The notes under the pieces are model-generated. The model did not search any database. It was not told the origin of the DNA and saw nothing but the letters and a program-made list of their open reading frames with translations. From contig NC_079203.1 in assembly GCF_026745355.1 (NCBI RefSeq), forward strand, positions 45,302,081 through 45,366,080: a stretch of DNA of 64,000 bases, written 5' to 3'. How positions within the stretch are numbered: position 1 is the first letter of the stretch; the number at the start of each line of letters is the position of its first letter. A program made the translations under genes and the position numbers. Below, piece after piece: positions 11,989-23,283 of the stretch. The DNA comes from Beta vulgaris subsp. vulgaris. Its lineage: Eukaryota; Streptophyta; Magnoliopsida; Caryophyllales; Amaranthaceae.

Positions 11989-12417
11989 AGTTGGAATGTT
12001 ACTATGCATCTCCTTTACTTTTTTTAGTTGCAATATAAAGAGATACCACGATATTTTATTTTATAAGATTCATGTTCTCTTCCTTGGGTGATTTTCCTAT
12101 GTTTAGTCACAAAAAAAGAGATTCATGATTATACGACTAATTAAAAAAGTTACCTATATGGCTATATGATAGAAAGAGGACAATGCTACCCAAAAAAAAA
12201 AAAAAAATCATTCGTTTTGAAATAAGTGAAATATTTTTTTTTATGTAAGAACTTTTTGAAAGAAGTATTTCATCTATTTAAAACAGAGGATGAATAGGTG
12301 CAACAGTTTGAATTTTACATATACTAATTTATAACTTTAACCATTAATATATTTAATTATATATTTGTAAAAGTTATAAAAAGTTGATATTTTGATATTC
12401 AATCAAACAAATCCAAC

Positions 12418-12420
<3 letters not shown>
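11989..12420. other. CCD8 upstream region, no gene
   Basis: AT-rich promoter-side DNA with homopolymer runs and no coding signal. No regulatory motif was assigned beyond the TATA box. Confidence 0.5.

Positions 12421-12507
<87 letters not shown>
12421..12507. repeat. (TA)n microsatellite, 5' of CCD8
   Basis: About 85 bases of almost uninterrupted TA repeat with one small break near 12471, roughly 0.45 kb upstream of the CCD8 TATA box. Confidence 0.95.
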
Positions 12508-12511
<4 letters not shown>

Positions 12512-12739
12512 CCAGCATCCAACATTTTATATGATTATTTTTGTTTTATACATTAGTATAAAATTAAGGTCAAAGTAAAGTATATGAATAATATAAAAGT
12601 TACAATTCTTCTTGTGTGGACCAGGCCTAGATACTGCCCCACTACAAACTAGTCACTCCCGCTTTCCAAAATCCGCGCGATTTTCTCTCTCTTCAATAAG
12701 ATTCTCTCGCCCTAAAATTTTAATAAAAACAGTTACGTT

Positions 12740-13110
12740 GTTCAGATGAAACATACACTATATCATTTTAAAATACACTATATCATGTCAAAATACACTA
12801 TCATATCAAACACTGTAACGATCGATTATGATAATTTTGTATAATGTACAAATAAACTACACTATAACATTTCAAAATACACTATATTATGTCAAAACAG
12901 ACTATATCATGCAACACTATCATGTCAAAAAACACAGAAAACACTATGATTTTAAAATACACTATATCATTTCAAAATACACTATATCATGTCAATATAC
13001 ACTATAACATGCAACACTATCATGCCAAAAAACTCAGCAAAACACTATGATATACACTATATCATTTCAAAATACACTATATTATTTTAAAATTACACTA
13101 TCAGGAGAGT
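12740..13110. repeat. minisatellite upstream of CCD8 (ACACTATATCATNTCAAAAT units)
   Basis: Units of about 22 bases of the form AATACACTATATCATTTCAA repeat throughout. A larger block containing TGCAACACTATCATG recurs at 12910 and 13010, a 100-bp period. Confidence 0.8.
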
Positions 13111-13200
13111 GAAGTTATCAAAGGAGAGAGAAGTTATCAGGAGAGAGAAAAGAGGGAAGACTGAACGCGACAAAAATGAAAAGTTGTAATCCTTAAAACT

Positions 13201-13206
13201 CACGTG
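13201..13206. promoter_or_regulatory. G-box core CACGTG, about 1.2 kb upstream of CCD8
   Basis: Perfect palindrome CACGTG, the core bound by plant bHLH/bZIP factors. One isolated hexamer is weak evidence and its use by CCD8 is unproven. Confidence 0.25.
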
Positions 13207-13796
13207 AGACGGATAAGGTATATACTAAGTTAGTGTATGTGTATGTTCATAATAGTTTTTTTATAAAAGTTAAAGTGTTGCTCTTGAAAAGAAACATAGG
13301 AACTATAGTCATTTGAAAAATAAAATATAAGGAAATATTCCGGTTAAAAAGTACATTAATATTACATTTTAAAATAGAGATTATTAAGATGGGTGGGAGT
13401 GGGAATTTGGAGAAGGAATCATACTATTAAATTGTTTGTTTGTTTACTAATATATCTTTATTATTGAACGGAATGATGCTATGTTGACATCTTTAACAAG
13501 TGGAAAATTTCAACTCGGCGCTTTGCACTAGAACTAGAAGACAAGCTTTCATTGTTTGATGTTCACCTCTATGGTTTTAACTATCTTCCCCAGAAAAGTA
13601 AAAGTTCTTAGTTATTTATTTTACTTATATATATCACAAAAAAATGTAACTAATTGTATCAAAAAAAATGTAACCAATTTAATGAAGAATAGTTTTTCAT
13701 GGTACTAATGAAGCATTTACTATTCCCTCTGTCTCATATACTTTTGTGAGTTTTGACCTTCAATCCCTTATTAATAAAGAATATAGAAAATCGATA

Positions 13797-14175
13797 TTGG
13801 GGTTGTTTGACAATCAACTGTTGGCTTTTGGCTGGTTTAGTTGGCTTGTTTGACTGGCTGGAAGCGTTGACTGTATGTATTGGGTTTTAAGTTGGTTGTA
13901 TGTATTGGGTTTTTAAGTTGGCTGTTTAAGCCAATTGTTTGCAAAAGTGTTTGGCAAAATTAATTGTGCCTGTTGGCTGTTTATTAGAGAGTTTGTGGGC
14001 CAATAAGCCAAAAGCTAATCCAAAAAGGTGCTCCAGGTAGCTGTTTTATTTTGGCTTAAAAGACAGCTTTTCAGCCAACCAAAAAGTCAATAATAAAACA
14101 CTTTTGTTGACTGTTTGACGAAATTGAAAAATCAAAAGTCAATGAAAAAGCCATTTACCAAATTTGGGATAGTAG
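13797..14175. mobile_element. putative foldback/MITE, TTGGCT-rich
   Basis: The left half is rich in TTGGCTTTTGGCTGG-type sequence. The right half carries the complementary type (CAGCTTTTCAGCCAACC). The halves can therefore pair imperfectly. The ends are not sharp and no target duplication was found. Confidence 0.45.
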
Positions 14176-14298
14176 TTTCTATAAAATGTTTGGCTGGAGC
14201 GTCTTGATTGCGCAACCAAATCCTTACTTTGAGCTTATAATTAAAGTATTTTTTTCATGTTTAAAATTACTTCGTGAAATAATGTTTTGTGCAATTTT

Positions 14299-14590
14299 TT
14301 TTTTTTTTTTTTTTTTTTGGACATCAAGAAAACGTACAAGAAGTAAAAGTAAAACAAGAAAACAATTAAAGGCGGAGTAACGGTAGTTGTCCTTGTCTGG
14401 CACGAGTAGCTAGAACATGAGCCAGTTGAACCTGTGAACGATCGACCTTTGTAATTCGACACCAGTCAAATTGTTGAGCTATCGAGCGAATATCACAGAG
14501 TGTCCAAGTGATCGAGATTGGATATGTCAGTGGTTTAAGTAGACTGCGAATGATAATCTCAGAATCTGTATGCACTGATATTTTTTTACT
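14299..14590 (-). mobile_element. 5'-truncated LINE copy (3' end only)
   Basis: Read on the minus strand this is the RNase H tail and 3' end of the LINE at 15117-21600, nearly identical over about 265 bases. It ends in a poly(A) run (poly(T) at 14299-14317 on the plus strand). Similarity stops abruptly at about 14588. 5' truncation is the usual outcome of target-primed reverse transcription. No clear target duplication was found. Confidence 0.85.
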
Positions 14591-14677
14591 AGTAAATAGA
14601 AAGGTCGGGGTAATTTATATTATTAATAGAAGTTCCTGCAAAAAAAACTTGTTAATAGAACAATATGTATTGTGTAG

Positions 14678-14859
14678 ATTGTGGAGCAGCATGCGTGGCC
14701 AGGTGTCGGTTAAGCCGTCGGCCAAATCTATGCCACAGGGCATGCGGGACCTGCTGTGCTCGTTGTGGTTGTGTTCCACCGGGTACTTCTGGTAACCAAG
14801 AACTATGCGCTTGCTACTACAACCAGACTACCCATGGAGGAAAACGCAAGTGCCCCTAA
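14678..14859 (+). CDS. GASA/Snakin (gibberellin-regulated) peptide, last exon; upstream exons not found
   Basis: GASA peptides are small secreted cysteine-rich proteins in growth and defence. This exon encodes the C-terminal GASA domain: the cysteine array of C-x3-C-x3-C-x8-C-x3-C-x2-CC-x2-C-x-C, then CVPPGTSGN, C-x-C, and the typical ending GGKRKCP, followed by TAA at 14857-14859. An acceptor AG at 14676-14677 precedes it and the Asp codon is probably split, a usual place for the last intron. I found no exon with signal peptide and variable region on the plus strand in the preceding 2 kb, which holds a truncated LINE and repeats. It is therefore a gene with a long intron, or an orphan exon. 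All key cysteines of the domain part are intact. AATAAAA-like sequence occurs about 165 bases downstream. Confidence 0.8.
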
Positions 14860-15172
14860 GTTGGTTATAAATTGTTACACAAATCTTATGTAATTTAATA
14901 GTAATATTACTTTCCCAAATTTGAGTTTTGGTTATCTTTATATACTGTGCTTTTATATTTGGTTGGGTGAATAACTATGTATGTACTTTAATTTTAATGT
15001 ATATTCACTTTGTGAACGATAATAAAAAAAATCTGTTTACTAGTAAAATAAAATCTGTTTTAGGTCGTCAAATAAGTTTAATTAGTAAATATGATTTTAG
15101 TTGAGCAAACTTATAGTTTTTTTTTTTTGGACATCATGAAAACGTACAGGAACTAAAGTAAAACAAAACCAA

Positions 15173-18100
15173 TTAAAAGCGGAGTAACGGTAGTTGTCCT
15201 TGTCTGGCACGATTAGCTAGAACATGAGCCATGTGAACCTGTGAACGATCGACCTTTGTAATTCGACACCATTCAAATTGTTGCGCTGTCGCTCGGATAT
15301 CACAGAGTGTCCAAGTAATCGAAATTGGATATGTCAGTGGTTTAAGTAGGCTGTGAATGATAATCTCAGAATCTGTATGCACTGATATTTTTTTATAACC
15401 TTGCTCATGTGCCCAAAACATCGCCTGAAGACATGCCTTGGCTTCAGTGAGAATAGCAGAGTGTGCATGAATACAAATGCCTTCCCCAGTCTGAGTGTGA
15501 TTGCTAATATCAGTAGCCACCCACGCAATACCTGCTAATGATGACGAAGAAATCCATGAACCATCAACCTGAATTTGTAGTTGTGGGACTCCGCAAAAAG
15601 AGGAACCAAAATGTGCCATAAGAAATCCTGGTGGACCAGGTCCTTCAGCTATAAGTTGATGAGGCAGCATGGGCCTTGCAAGGAAGGTGATATGTTGCGT
15701 CATTGCTTGTTGTGCAAGTGAATGTAGGATGTCACCATCAGGCCTGACGTTGTTGAAAACCAAATTATTCCGACACTGCCAGATCATCCACAAGGTAGCT
15801 ATAAAAACAGGAAGACGGTCCCCAGAATATCCATCCATGCGATAAAGATATAGAATCCATGCAATAAGCCAGTCTTTGAAAGCTACGTAACCGAGTAAGT
15901 TGGAAATAATACCCAACTGACTGGTCTGCCAGGCTGTAGTAGCCAGGGGGCACATTCTGAATAGATGTTGGAAGGTCTCAGGTTCCAACGCACAACAAGG
16001 GCACGCAGGCGAGACCGACATTCCGCGAGCTGAAAGATTAGCAACTGTTGCTAAACTGTTGTGCCAAAGTTTCCATAGAAAAATCTTCCACTTAGGCATG
16101 ATGCGCAGACCCCATAAAATCCGGAAAAATTTCGAATTCAGAGGGGGTGTCATTCTACAGATTTCAGTTTGTCGAGATAGTAAATAGTATCCAGATTTAG
16201 TTGTGTAGTTGCCCGAAGCAGTGTGAGGCCAGTACGGAATATCAGAGTGAGCCTGCAGGCTTGGCAATTCTAAACCTCGGATAGCACAGGTCGTCTCTGG
16301 AGTGAAAAGACAATGAAGTCGGGGGTTATTCCACCCTTGCTGATGCGGTAAGATGAGGGACCCAACAGTCACAGTAGCCGCAGTTCGCAGGGTAATATGA
16401 TCTCTGTATATCGGTTTTTGACCATTGACCCATCTATTCTGACCTGCGCGGAGAGTTGAATTTGTGCCTATTTTCCAAGCATAATTATCAATAAGGATCT
16501 TTTCAGCTTGGTGTAAACCCCGAGCTCCCCAAGATCTCTGGCTTTTTACAGACTGTAATGTAGGAAAAGACGAATGATTATGTAGCGGAGCGGACGCGAA
16601 GACCTTGGTAATGAGTAGTTTCGAATTTCGATGAATACGCCAGACTTTTTTTATAAGTAAGGCACGGTTGTGAAACGTCACACTACGTAGTCCAAGTCCC
16701 CCAGCACCTTTTGGCAGATGTAAAATATCCTTACGTCGCCATGCAATTCCTGTACTCGAAGGTTTAGTCCAGAAAAATCTAGCAACCATGGCATCCACCT
16801 TGTTGGCAATGGTTGTAGGAAGCAAGAATACAGAGTATGTGAGCCAGTGAAGCAATGAGAACAGAATTGATAAGGATAAGCTTGCCAGCTTGGGATATGG
16901 GGGTTTGACTCCATGCAGTAATACGTTTTGAGATTTTATCCAATAAATAAGTGAAATGCTGAGTCTTTGTCCCCTGAATGTCCACTGGTGCCCCGAGATA
17001 TGTACCCATAGAACTTTTAGCCTCCAACTTGAGAATACTTTTATACTCAGTAATTAGAGCGTGTGGTATGTTAGGGCTAAATTTTACGTAGGACTTGGTA
17101 AGGCTTAACATTTGACCCGATATCATGCAAAAACGATCCAGAAGTTTTGAAACCTTCGTACAAGAAGTAGGAGAAACCTTGAAGAAAAGAACAGCATCAT
17201 CAGCGAAAAAAAGATGTGATATAGGAGGTGCGTACCTGTGTGCTTTGATGCCGTCAAAGTGTCGCATTTTCGTAGCTAGTATTATCATACGAGACAAGAT
17301 ATCCATACAGAACAGGAACAAATACGGGGAAATGGGATCCCCCTGCCGTAAACCGCATTGGGGAGTGAAAGCCTCCGAAACCTGGCCATTTACCAGAATC
17401 CGATATGTAACAGTAGAGATACATTGATGAATCAATCGTATCCAATGTTCAGGAAATCCATATGCTCGGAGTACTTGTAAGAGGAAACATCCAATTAACC
17501 CGATCATAGCCTTAGTCATGTCAATTTTGATGGCGGCAAGATAACATTGCCACGTCGGTGTTTATTGATGACATGAGTGAGCTCATGACTAATCAAAATG
17601 TTATCATCCATATGGCGTCCCGGAATAAAAGCGCTTTGATATTCACTGATCAGGTCTTGTAGTAGTGGCCGCAACCGATTGACTAAACATTTTGATGCAC
17701 ATTTGTAAATTGTATTACATAAGCTAATAGGTCGAAATTGCTTAACCTCTTCAGGATTAGAACCTTTAGGTAACAAGACAATAAGCGATTGGTTCCATTC
17801 CCGCAAAATGAATCCGGTATGAAGGAAGCGAATAACCGCCTGGAATACATGTTCTCCTAGTAGGTCCCAGTGAGATTTAAAAAATTCTGCCGTAGAACCG
17901 TCTAACCCTGGAGATTTAGCATTCCCAATGCCAAACATAGCATCATGAACTTCTGATTCTGAAAAATGAAGAAGGAGTTGTTGTTGCTGGATAGCAGATA
18001 GGTGTGGAAGATTTAGTTCTCGAAGTAGTAAACCAATATTTTCCTCATACACGGGATCAGGATCCGTAGAAGTGGAAGGCGTATAGGCAGTTTTGAAGTG

Positions 18101-19288
18101 TTGTAAGATTGCAGAAGAAATAACATCACTATCGTCTGTCCATTGATCTTCCGCAGTTTTGAGGAGATAAATATATGCAGACCGTTGTTTCTGCTTCATC
18201 TTGTTAAAAAAGAACTTTGTAGAAAGTTCGCCATCCTGAATAAATTTATCCTTAGAGCGTTGTGACCAGTAAGTATGAGCCAAAGTAGCCCTATTCAATA
18301 CCGCTTGTCTTTGGCTCATGAAAGCATTTCCTTGCTGGATATTGTCAATAGGAACGACAGAAGTGGTTAACTGGCCAGTAATGTCCTTCCAATCAATACG
18401 CCAAACAATCTTATGATCCAAACACCAACGTTTAATTTGTTGTCGTAATAAAGAAAGATGTTTGGTAAAACAGTACATTGGAGAGCCTGCAATGGGGTTT
18501 TGCCAAACAGACGTAATGATACGGGGTATGTCGGAGTGTGTGAGGCACCAGTTTTCAAACTGATAGGGCCGGCGTCGAGGAGTATGTGGCGGTGTTGTCT
18601 GGTAAAATATTGCTGAATGATCAGAATGTAGGATCGGAAAATTTTTGACGTAGCTAAGTGGATATTTGTCTAACCATGCTGGTGACACATAGGTCCGATC
18701 AAGACGCTCGAGAATCAACTCTGATCCTTCTCGATTGTTTGTCCAAGTAAATCGAGGTCCCACAAAAGGAATATCTTGTAATTCCAAATCATGTTTCCAA
18801 TTAGTGAAATCCTCCCATCCCTTTATAGTAACATCACCACCTAATTTGTCCTCATAATGATCCAATTGGTTTATATCACCAATAATTAGTAACTCTGGAT
18901 AGGGAGATAGTAAGTGGAGAAGGTGAGCCCACAGCAGTGGGCGAAGTTGATGACTCGGTTCCCCATACAAGAACAAAACGTACCATATCATTCCATTATT
19001 ACCAGAGATTTTACAAAAAACATAATTACACATAGAACTAAGTACAGTCACGTCGTAAGGAGCCCAACAAAAAACAACCACTCCTCCACTAGAACCTATA
19101 GCATCAACACCAACTACACTAGTAGGTCTAGGACTATGTAGCAAACCCTGTACATGAGTAACAATACATTTTGTTTCCTGCAAAAACAAAAACATCGGAC
19201 GTACTGTAGATGTTAACCAGAGTATATACGGTATTATCGGAGCATCTCTGGAGTTCAGCCCCTGACAATTTAGCGAAAGGATATTCAT
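15173..19288 (-). pseudogene. LINE ORF2 (endonuclease, reverse transcriptase, RNase H), frameshifted
   Basis: Starts at ATG 19288, overlapping the ORF1 stop. The first segment (19288-17516) has an APE-type endonuclease: SLNCQGLN near residue 8, QETK with Glu38, and HSDH before the RT. It runs into RT (PISLCN, SAFIPGR). The frame shifts near 17515-17530. The second segment (to about 16850) has LRQGDPISPYLF and the catalytic FADD box near 17196-17207. A further shift near 16830-16855 leads to the third segment, with GGLGLR, a zf-RVT region (PKWKIFLWKLWH, CPCC, HLFRMCP) and an RNase H domain (QVDGSW, LTEAKA, HTDSE), ending at 15173. Domains are well conserved apart from the indels. Confidence 0.9.
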
Positions 19289-21293
19289 GGCGATGTCGGT
19301 GCCTGATCTGGGTCAAGCACAACCCTAGAACCCTCATCAGACAATTTAAGCCTCAAAGAGAAACGTCGATTCATATTAGCTGCATTAGTTGGTGACGACG
19401 TAGAAGCATCGTCATTGCCACGGAGTCTTTTGAATATCCACGTCCCCGCAGACATAGGTGGAGAGGTTGCGGCCACTCGTTTCTTGGACACATACGACAT
19501 AACTTCGTCACCCGGTTCAACATCCATGGCTCTAGCCATAGATAAGTCTGTGATAGCCTTTGTGCCCAACCCAGCCCAGGCAACGGAATGTGCCATATTG
19601 AACCCACCTTTTGCCTCCCATTGTTCGAAGCGCTGCCATTTAGCACGTTTTCCATGTGAAGGTGATGTAACACAGAAATCCTCTAGGGCATTGAGAGATG
19701 CACTGCGAAGTAAAGGTTCAGATTTTCTTTTTTTTCGTGTGTAGCATATATTTCGGCGCTTCGATACAACAAGTGAGGAGTGCTACTCCCTAGTTCATGT
19801 GGTTCCGGGGGACGACTTGAAGACCAACCTTGCTGAACTATGGCCGCAAGAGTCCCATTATTTTCAGCATGCATGCGAGCAAGAGAAGGATCAGGGCAAT
19901 GAGGAGAGTGGTGCTCCCTAACCTCCTCCCCCAGTGGTTGTGCATTTGTTGGTGAGTTCTCCATCGAAAGCACGACCCTACATGGTCGTGGTGGCCGCGT
20001 AGTGATACCCAAGTGACGAAAAAAAGACCGAGGCTTGTGGTTAGGAACAACATTACTTTCATTAACACATTGTGGAGAAGGTTGCTGAACATGTGGCGTC
20101 CGAAACGCATCATTCGACTGTGGCTCAATTTGCCCAGCTTGACCATATGTAAGCTCGTCCGTTCCAAATCGGCGTCCTGGGGAAACTAGCACTTCATGAG
20201 GGGGTGTAGTGGACTGGTTGACACTATCAGCCGACCTCCTAGAGTAGGTCATGGGTGGGTTGGTGTGGCCATCCGATTCATGGAAGGAGGGATTATTGGG
20301 TTGGGATGGCAGGTTAGGTGGTTCAGACGCTCCCTCATGGGCGTGAAACCCCCTGTCGCCCTCGTCCGAACTGGAACTGGAATTGACGACATGGACATCG
20401 TCAGTCCTCGCACCAAAAACATACGGATCATGTGCAGGTACAAACCTAGTTAAATCCACTCGCGCATTCCGATACACAAACCTATCCGGTAAACCTTGTA
20501 TCAGGTTGGTGTATAGTTGTGTTTCAAGGGGTCCAAACATTAAAGTTAACCCGTCATCCTCAAAATCCAAAAACCGGCGATGAATAAGGTGGTGCGCATC
20601 ATTCGCCGACATGGGACAACGCGTCGTGCGGTGACCGACGCACCCACACTGTTTACAGAACCTAAACACCCCCTCATATCGAAAATACACCCAAACTACC
20701 TGACCATCATCAAGAGATAAAAAACACCCTGGGATAAGAGGCCTTGTTAAGTCCACTAGTATTTTTGCACGAAGAAAAGCTTCGTGCGGCAACCCATGTC
20801 CAATATCCTCAACAACCTCCACCACTCCCACATGGGACAAAATCTGAGTCGTCCAATCGTGCTCCAAAAACCTCCAAGGTAAGTTATGAATTCTAACCCA
20901 AATGGTTGCTAAACTGAAGTTGATACTAGAGGGAACTTGATTTGCGAAACTAGAGCGAAACGTGATAATCTTATCGTCGATAACAGTTGTGTGGCGGTTA
21001 AGGATGGCCTCACGATCACGCGGATCTTGACATTCAAAGATAAAGTAATCTCCGATACGAAGAATCCGAATAGAACCTCTAGTAATCCAGTGGTTATTGA
21101 CGATATTAGTGATAAAACTCGTGTTTGGGGGTGCGAAATCTAAGAATCGCCCGACAACTGAATGTGTCCATTCAATATTTGGTAGGCGAGGAGGTTGAGA
21201 ATTCGGGTTGGAGATGAAGATACCCATTCGTTTATGAACTGAACGAACTGGTAAGTCTTCAGTGTGAGTTGTGTGAGTAGCAGAAGAAGTCAT
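19285..21293 (-). pseudogene. LINE ORF1 (DUF4283 / CCHC zinc-knuckle RNA-binding protein), one frameshift
   Basis: ORF1 proteins bind the element RNA in the retrotransposition complex. The intact part from ATG at 21293 has a DUF4283-like domain at about residues 40-190 and a CCHC knuckle at residues 213-226 (C-x2-C-x4-H-x4-C). A Ser/Pro-rich low-complexity region follows. The frame breaks near 19728-19737 at a run of eight adenines (minus strand). The next frame then stays open to the TGA at 19285-19287. That stop overlaps the ORF2 start as ATGA. A single slip in a homopolymer explains the break. Confidence 0.85.
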
Positions 21294-21600
21294 GTTTGTT
21301 GGGAATATATACGTTATGGGTGGAATTAACTACAGTAGAAACTATTTTGTTTTTGGAACTGTGAATTTAAGGATCCAAGTAAATGAAGAACTGTGATAAT
21401 AAAAACCATGCGAAAAGTAGAGTAGAACAAAATTACCACATCACGAAGGAAAGCCAGATGCAAGTCATGTGGAAATCCAGGTGTCGTGAACTGCAAGACA
21501 CCCAATGAGAAAGCGCCAGCCACTGAGGTCAATATTCCTCGCTGAAGGAATTGTAAGCCAGCTGGGGGTAACTCACGTTTTAGTGAGATGAACTCTCGAT

Positions 21601-22631
21601 TTTAGTGAGAGAAAGATCTTTTGAAAAATATAGTTATTGTATACTTTTTTGTTAAGGTCGATAAAAAGTTGGAGATAAATCAACCTACAAAAGTTCTTAT
21701 TTGTTTTTACCTGTTTAAAAAATTGCAAGGCATGCATGCAAGTTCGTTGAGCAAAATTAGAATTTGTCTAATGTCTCTATTTGGTATAAATCACAGCTTA
21801 AGTCTTGCTTGAGATCATAAAACAATTACCTCTCTTCTCTGATTATCCATCGGAACCAAACACATTTTGGTACTTTTCATTGTTGTTCTTCAATTACAGT
21901 AGATGACCTCACACAGCATAGTGAATTAGTGATGCATTCAATAAAGTGCAAATCATACAATTAATTCAATAATTCTTATTTGTAGTGAAAAAATATTTAC
22001 TCTTTAGCACTAGATATATACTACTATATAGTATATATTATTGATAAAATAGCAAATGTGGGATCATGCAAGTTGCAACCATGGATCCAAAACTTCAAGC
22101 TAGGAATGAAAGCTCTAGACTAGCTACACTCAAAAACTAACTATAATGTGTATTTAAGGATATTTTATTAAAATAAACAATCATTACATGTTGAAAAAAA
22201 TAACTTTAATATAGAATTAATCAAATACACTTAAAAGTGGATCTTTTGTCCACTCCCAATATGGTGGTAAAGAATTTCCCACCTCAAATAATTAATTAGT
22301 TAATTCATTAGTAGTAATGCTAATGTCATATAATATATATGCCATCATGACACGTAACAGAGATTAATTTCAAGCACATGACATAAATAATAAATATACT
22401 CTTAACCCGCTCAACATATAGATACATGAAAAAAATGATTACCTATTTTCGAAAGCATTGCACTTGAAAGTTACAAATTGCAAAAAAGAAAAAAAAAAAA
22501 TTCAAGGATTAATTAATGATAACAACGACTTGTAAATTTACAAGTGATAACATTAAAAATATTTTTGAACTCCCCAAAGGGAGAAAACAATCCTTTTATA
22601 ATTTAAATCTCGGTAGATTGATTGTTTGAGA
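21601..22631. other. intergenic, no gene seen
   Basis: AT-rich sequence with no coding signal, RNA gene or clear transposon end. Confidence 0.5.
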
Positions 22632-23283
22632 TAAGGATGTTAATAAGCCAAGCCTGCTCCTAAATAATTCGAGCTCCGATCGGTCAAAGTTCGACTCGAT
22701 ATACTAATAAGCTAAGCCTGAACTAGCCTTACCTTGGCTCAAAAGCTCGTTAACAACTCAAAAACTCTTTAAATAAGAATTTTTATGTAAAATATTAAGT
22801 GTCCCACATTGATTTATAGTGTAAACAATAGTTTTTTTTTCTCCATAAAATGTTACTACCCTAGGTATATTTATGGTTTGATCTTGTCCCACATTGGTTA
22901 AGAAACAAAAGATTAAACCTATGTTCTTTATAAGAGGAACTAAATGTAAACCTTTGTTTATAGATTGTAAAATACTAACTCATGAACCACGTTGGTGGGA
23001 GAATGAAACACAAAGTTTACGTTCTCTATAAATTACTATTTCAAATACCTAACTCAAGGTATATGGAGTGTTTCGAGCTCGAGTCGATCCGAACTTGTAT
23101 TCGTCGGTCTCGAGCTCAAGTCGAGCCTCGAGCCGAGTCGAGCTTGTATTCATATCTTTAGAGCTCGAGCACAGCCGAGACTTTCGAGCACGATGAGCTT
23201 CGAGCTTGAGTCTAGTCGGGCTTTGCCCATTTTCGAGCCAAGCCTGCCCATGCTTGGTCTCATTTCGGCTTGTTAACATCCCT
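22632..23283. mobile_element. putative non-autonomous DNA transposon, CGAGCTCGAG-rich, short inverted ends
   Basis: Left end AAGGATGTTAATAAGCC and right end GGCTTGTTAACATCCCT are inverted over about 17 bases with two mismatches. The interior near 23070-23250 is packed with GAGCTCGAGTCGAGC-type repeats. The ends recall hAT-like non-autonomous elements with AGGGGTGTTAAC-type termini, but no 8-bp duplication was found. A second copy of the right end lies at about 24362-24385. Confidence 0.5.

Larger units (their letters stand above)
15117..21600 (-). mobile_element. near-full-length L1-type LINE (non-LTR retrotransposon), frameshifted
   Basis: Minus-strand order is a 5' UTR (about 21294-21545), ORF1 (19285-21293), ORF2 (15173-19288), a short 3' UTR and a poly(A) tail (poly(T) at 15117-15128). 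ORF1 has a DUF4283-type domain and a CCHC knuckle. ORF2 has endonuclease, reverse transcriptase, zf-RVT and RNase H, the order of plant L1-type LINEs with a terminal RNase H. The 5' boundary is uncertain. TTGAGCAAA occurs beside the tail (15101) and at 21747, so the element might reach 21746. Damage is light (one frameshift in ORF1, at least two in ORF2), suggesting fairly recent insertion. Confidence 0.9.
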
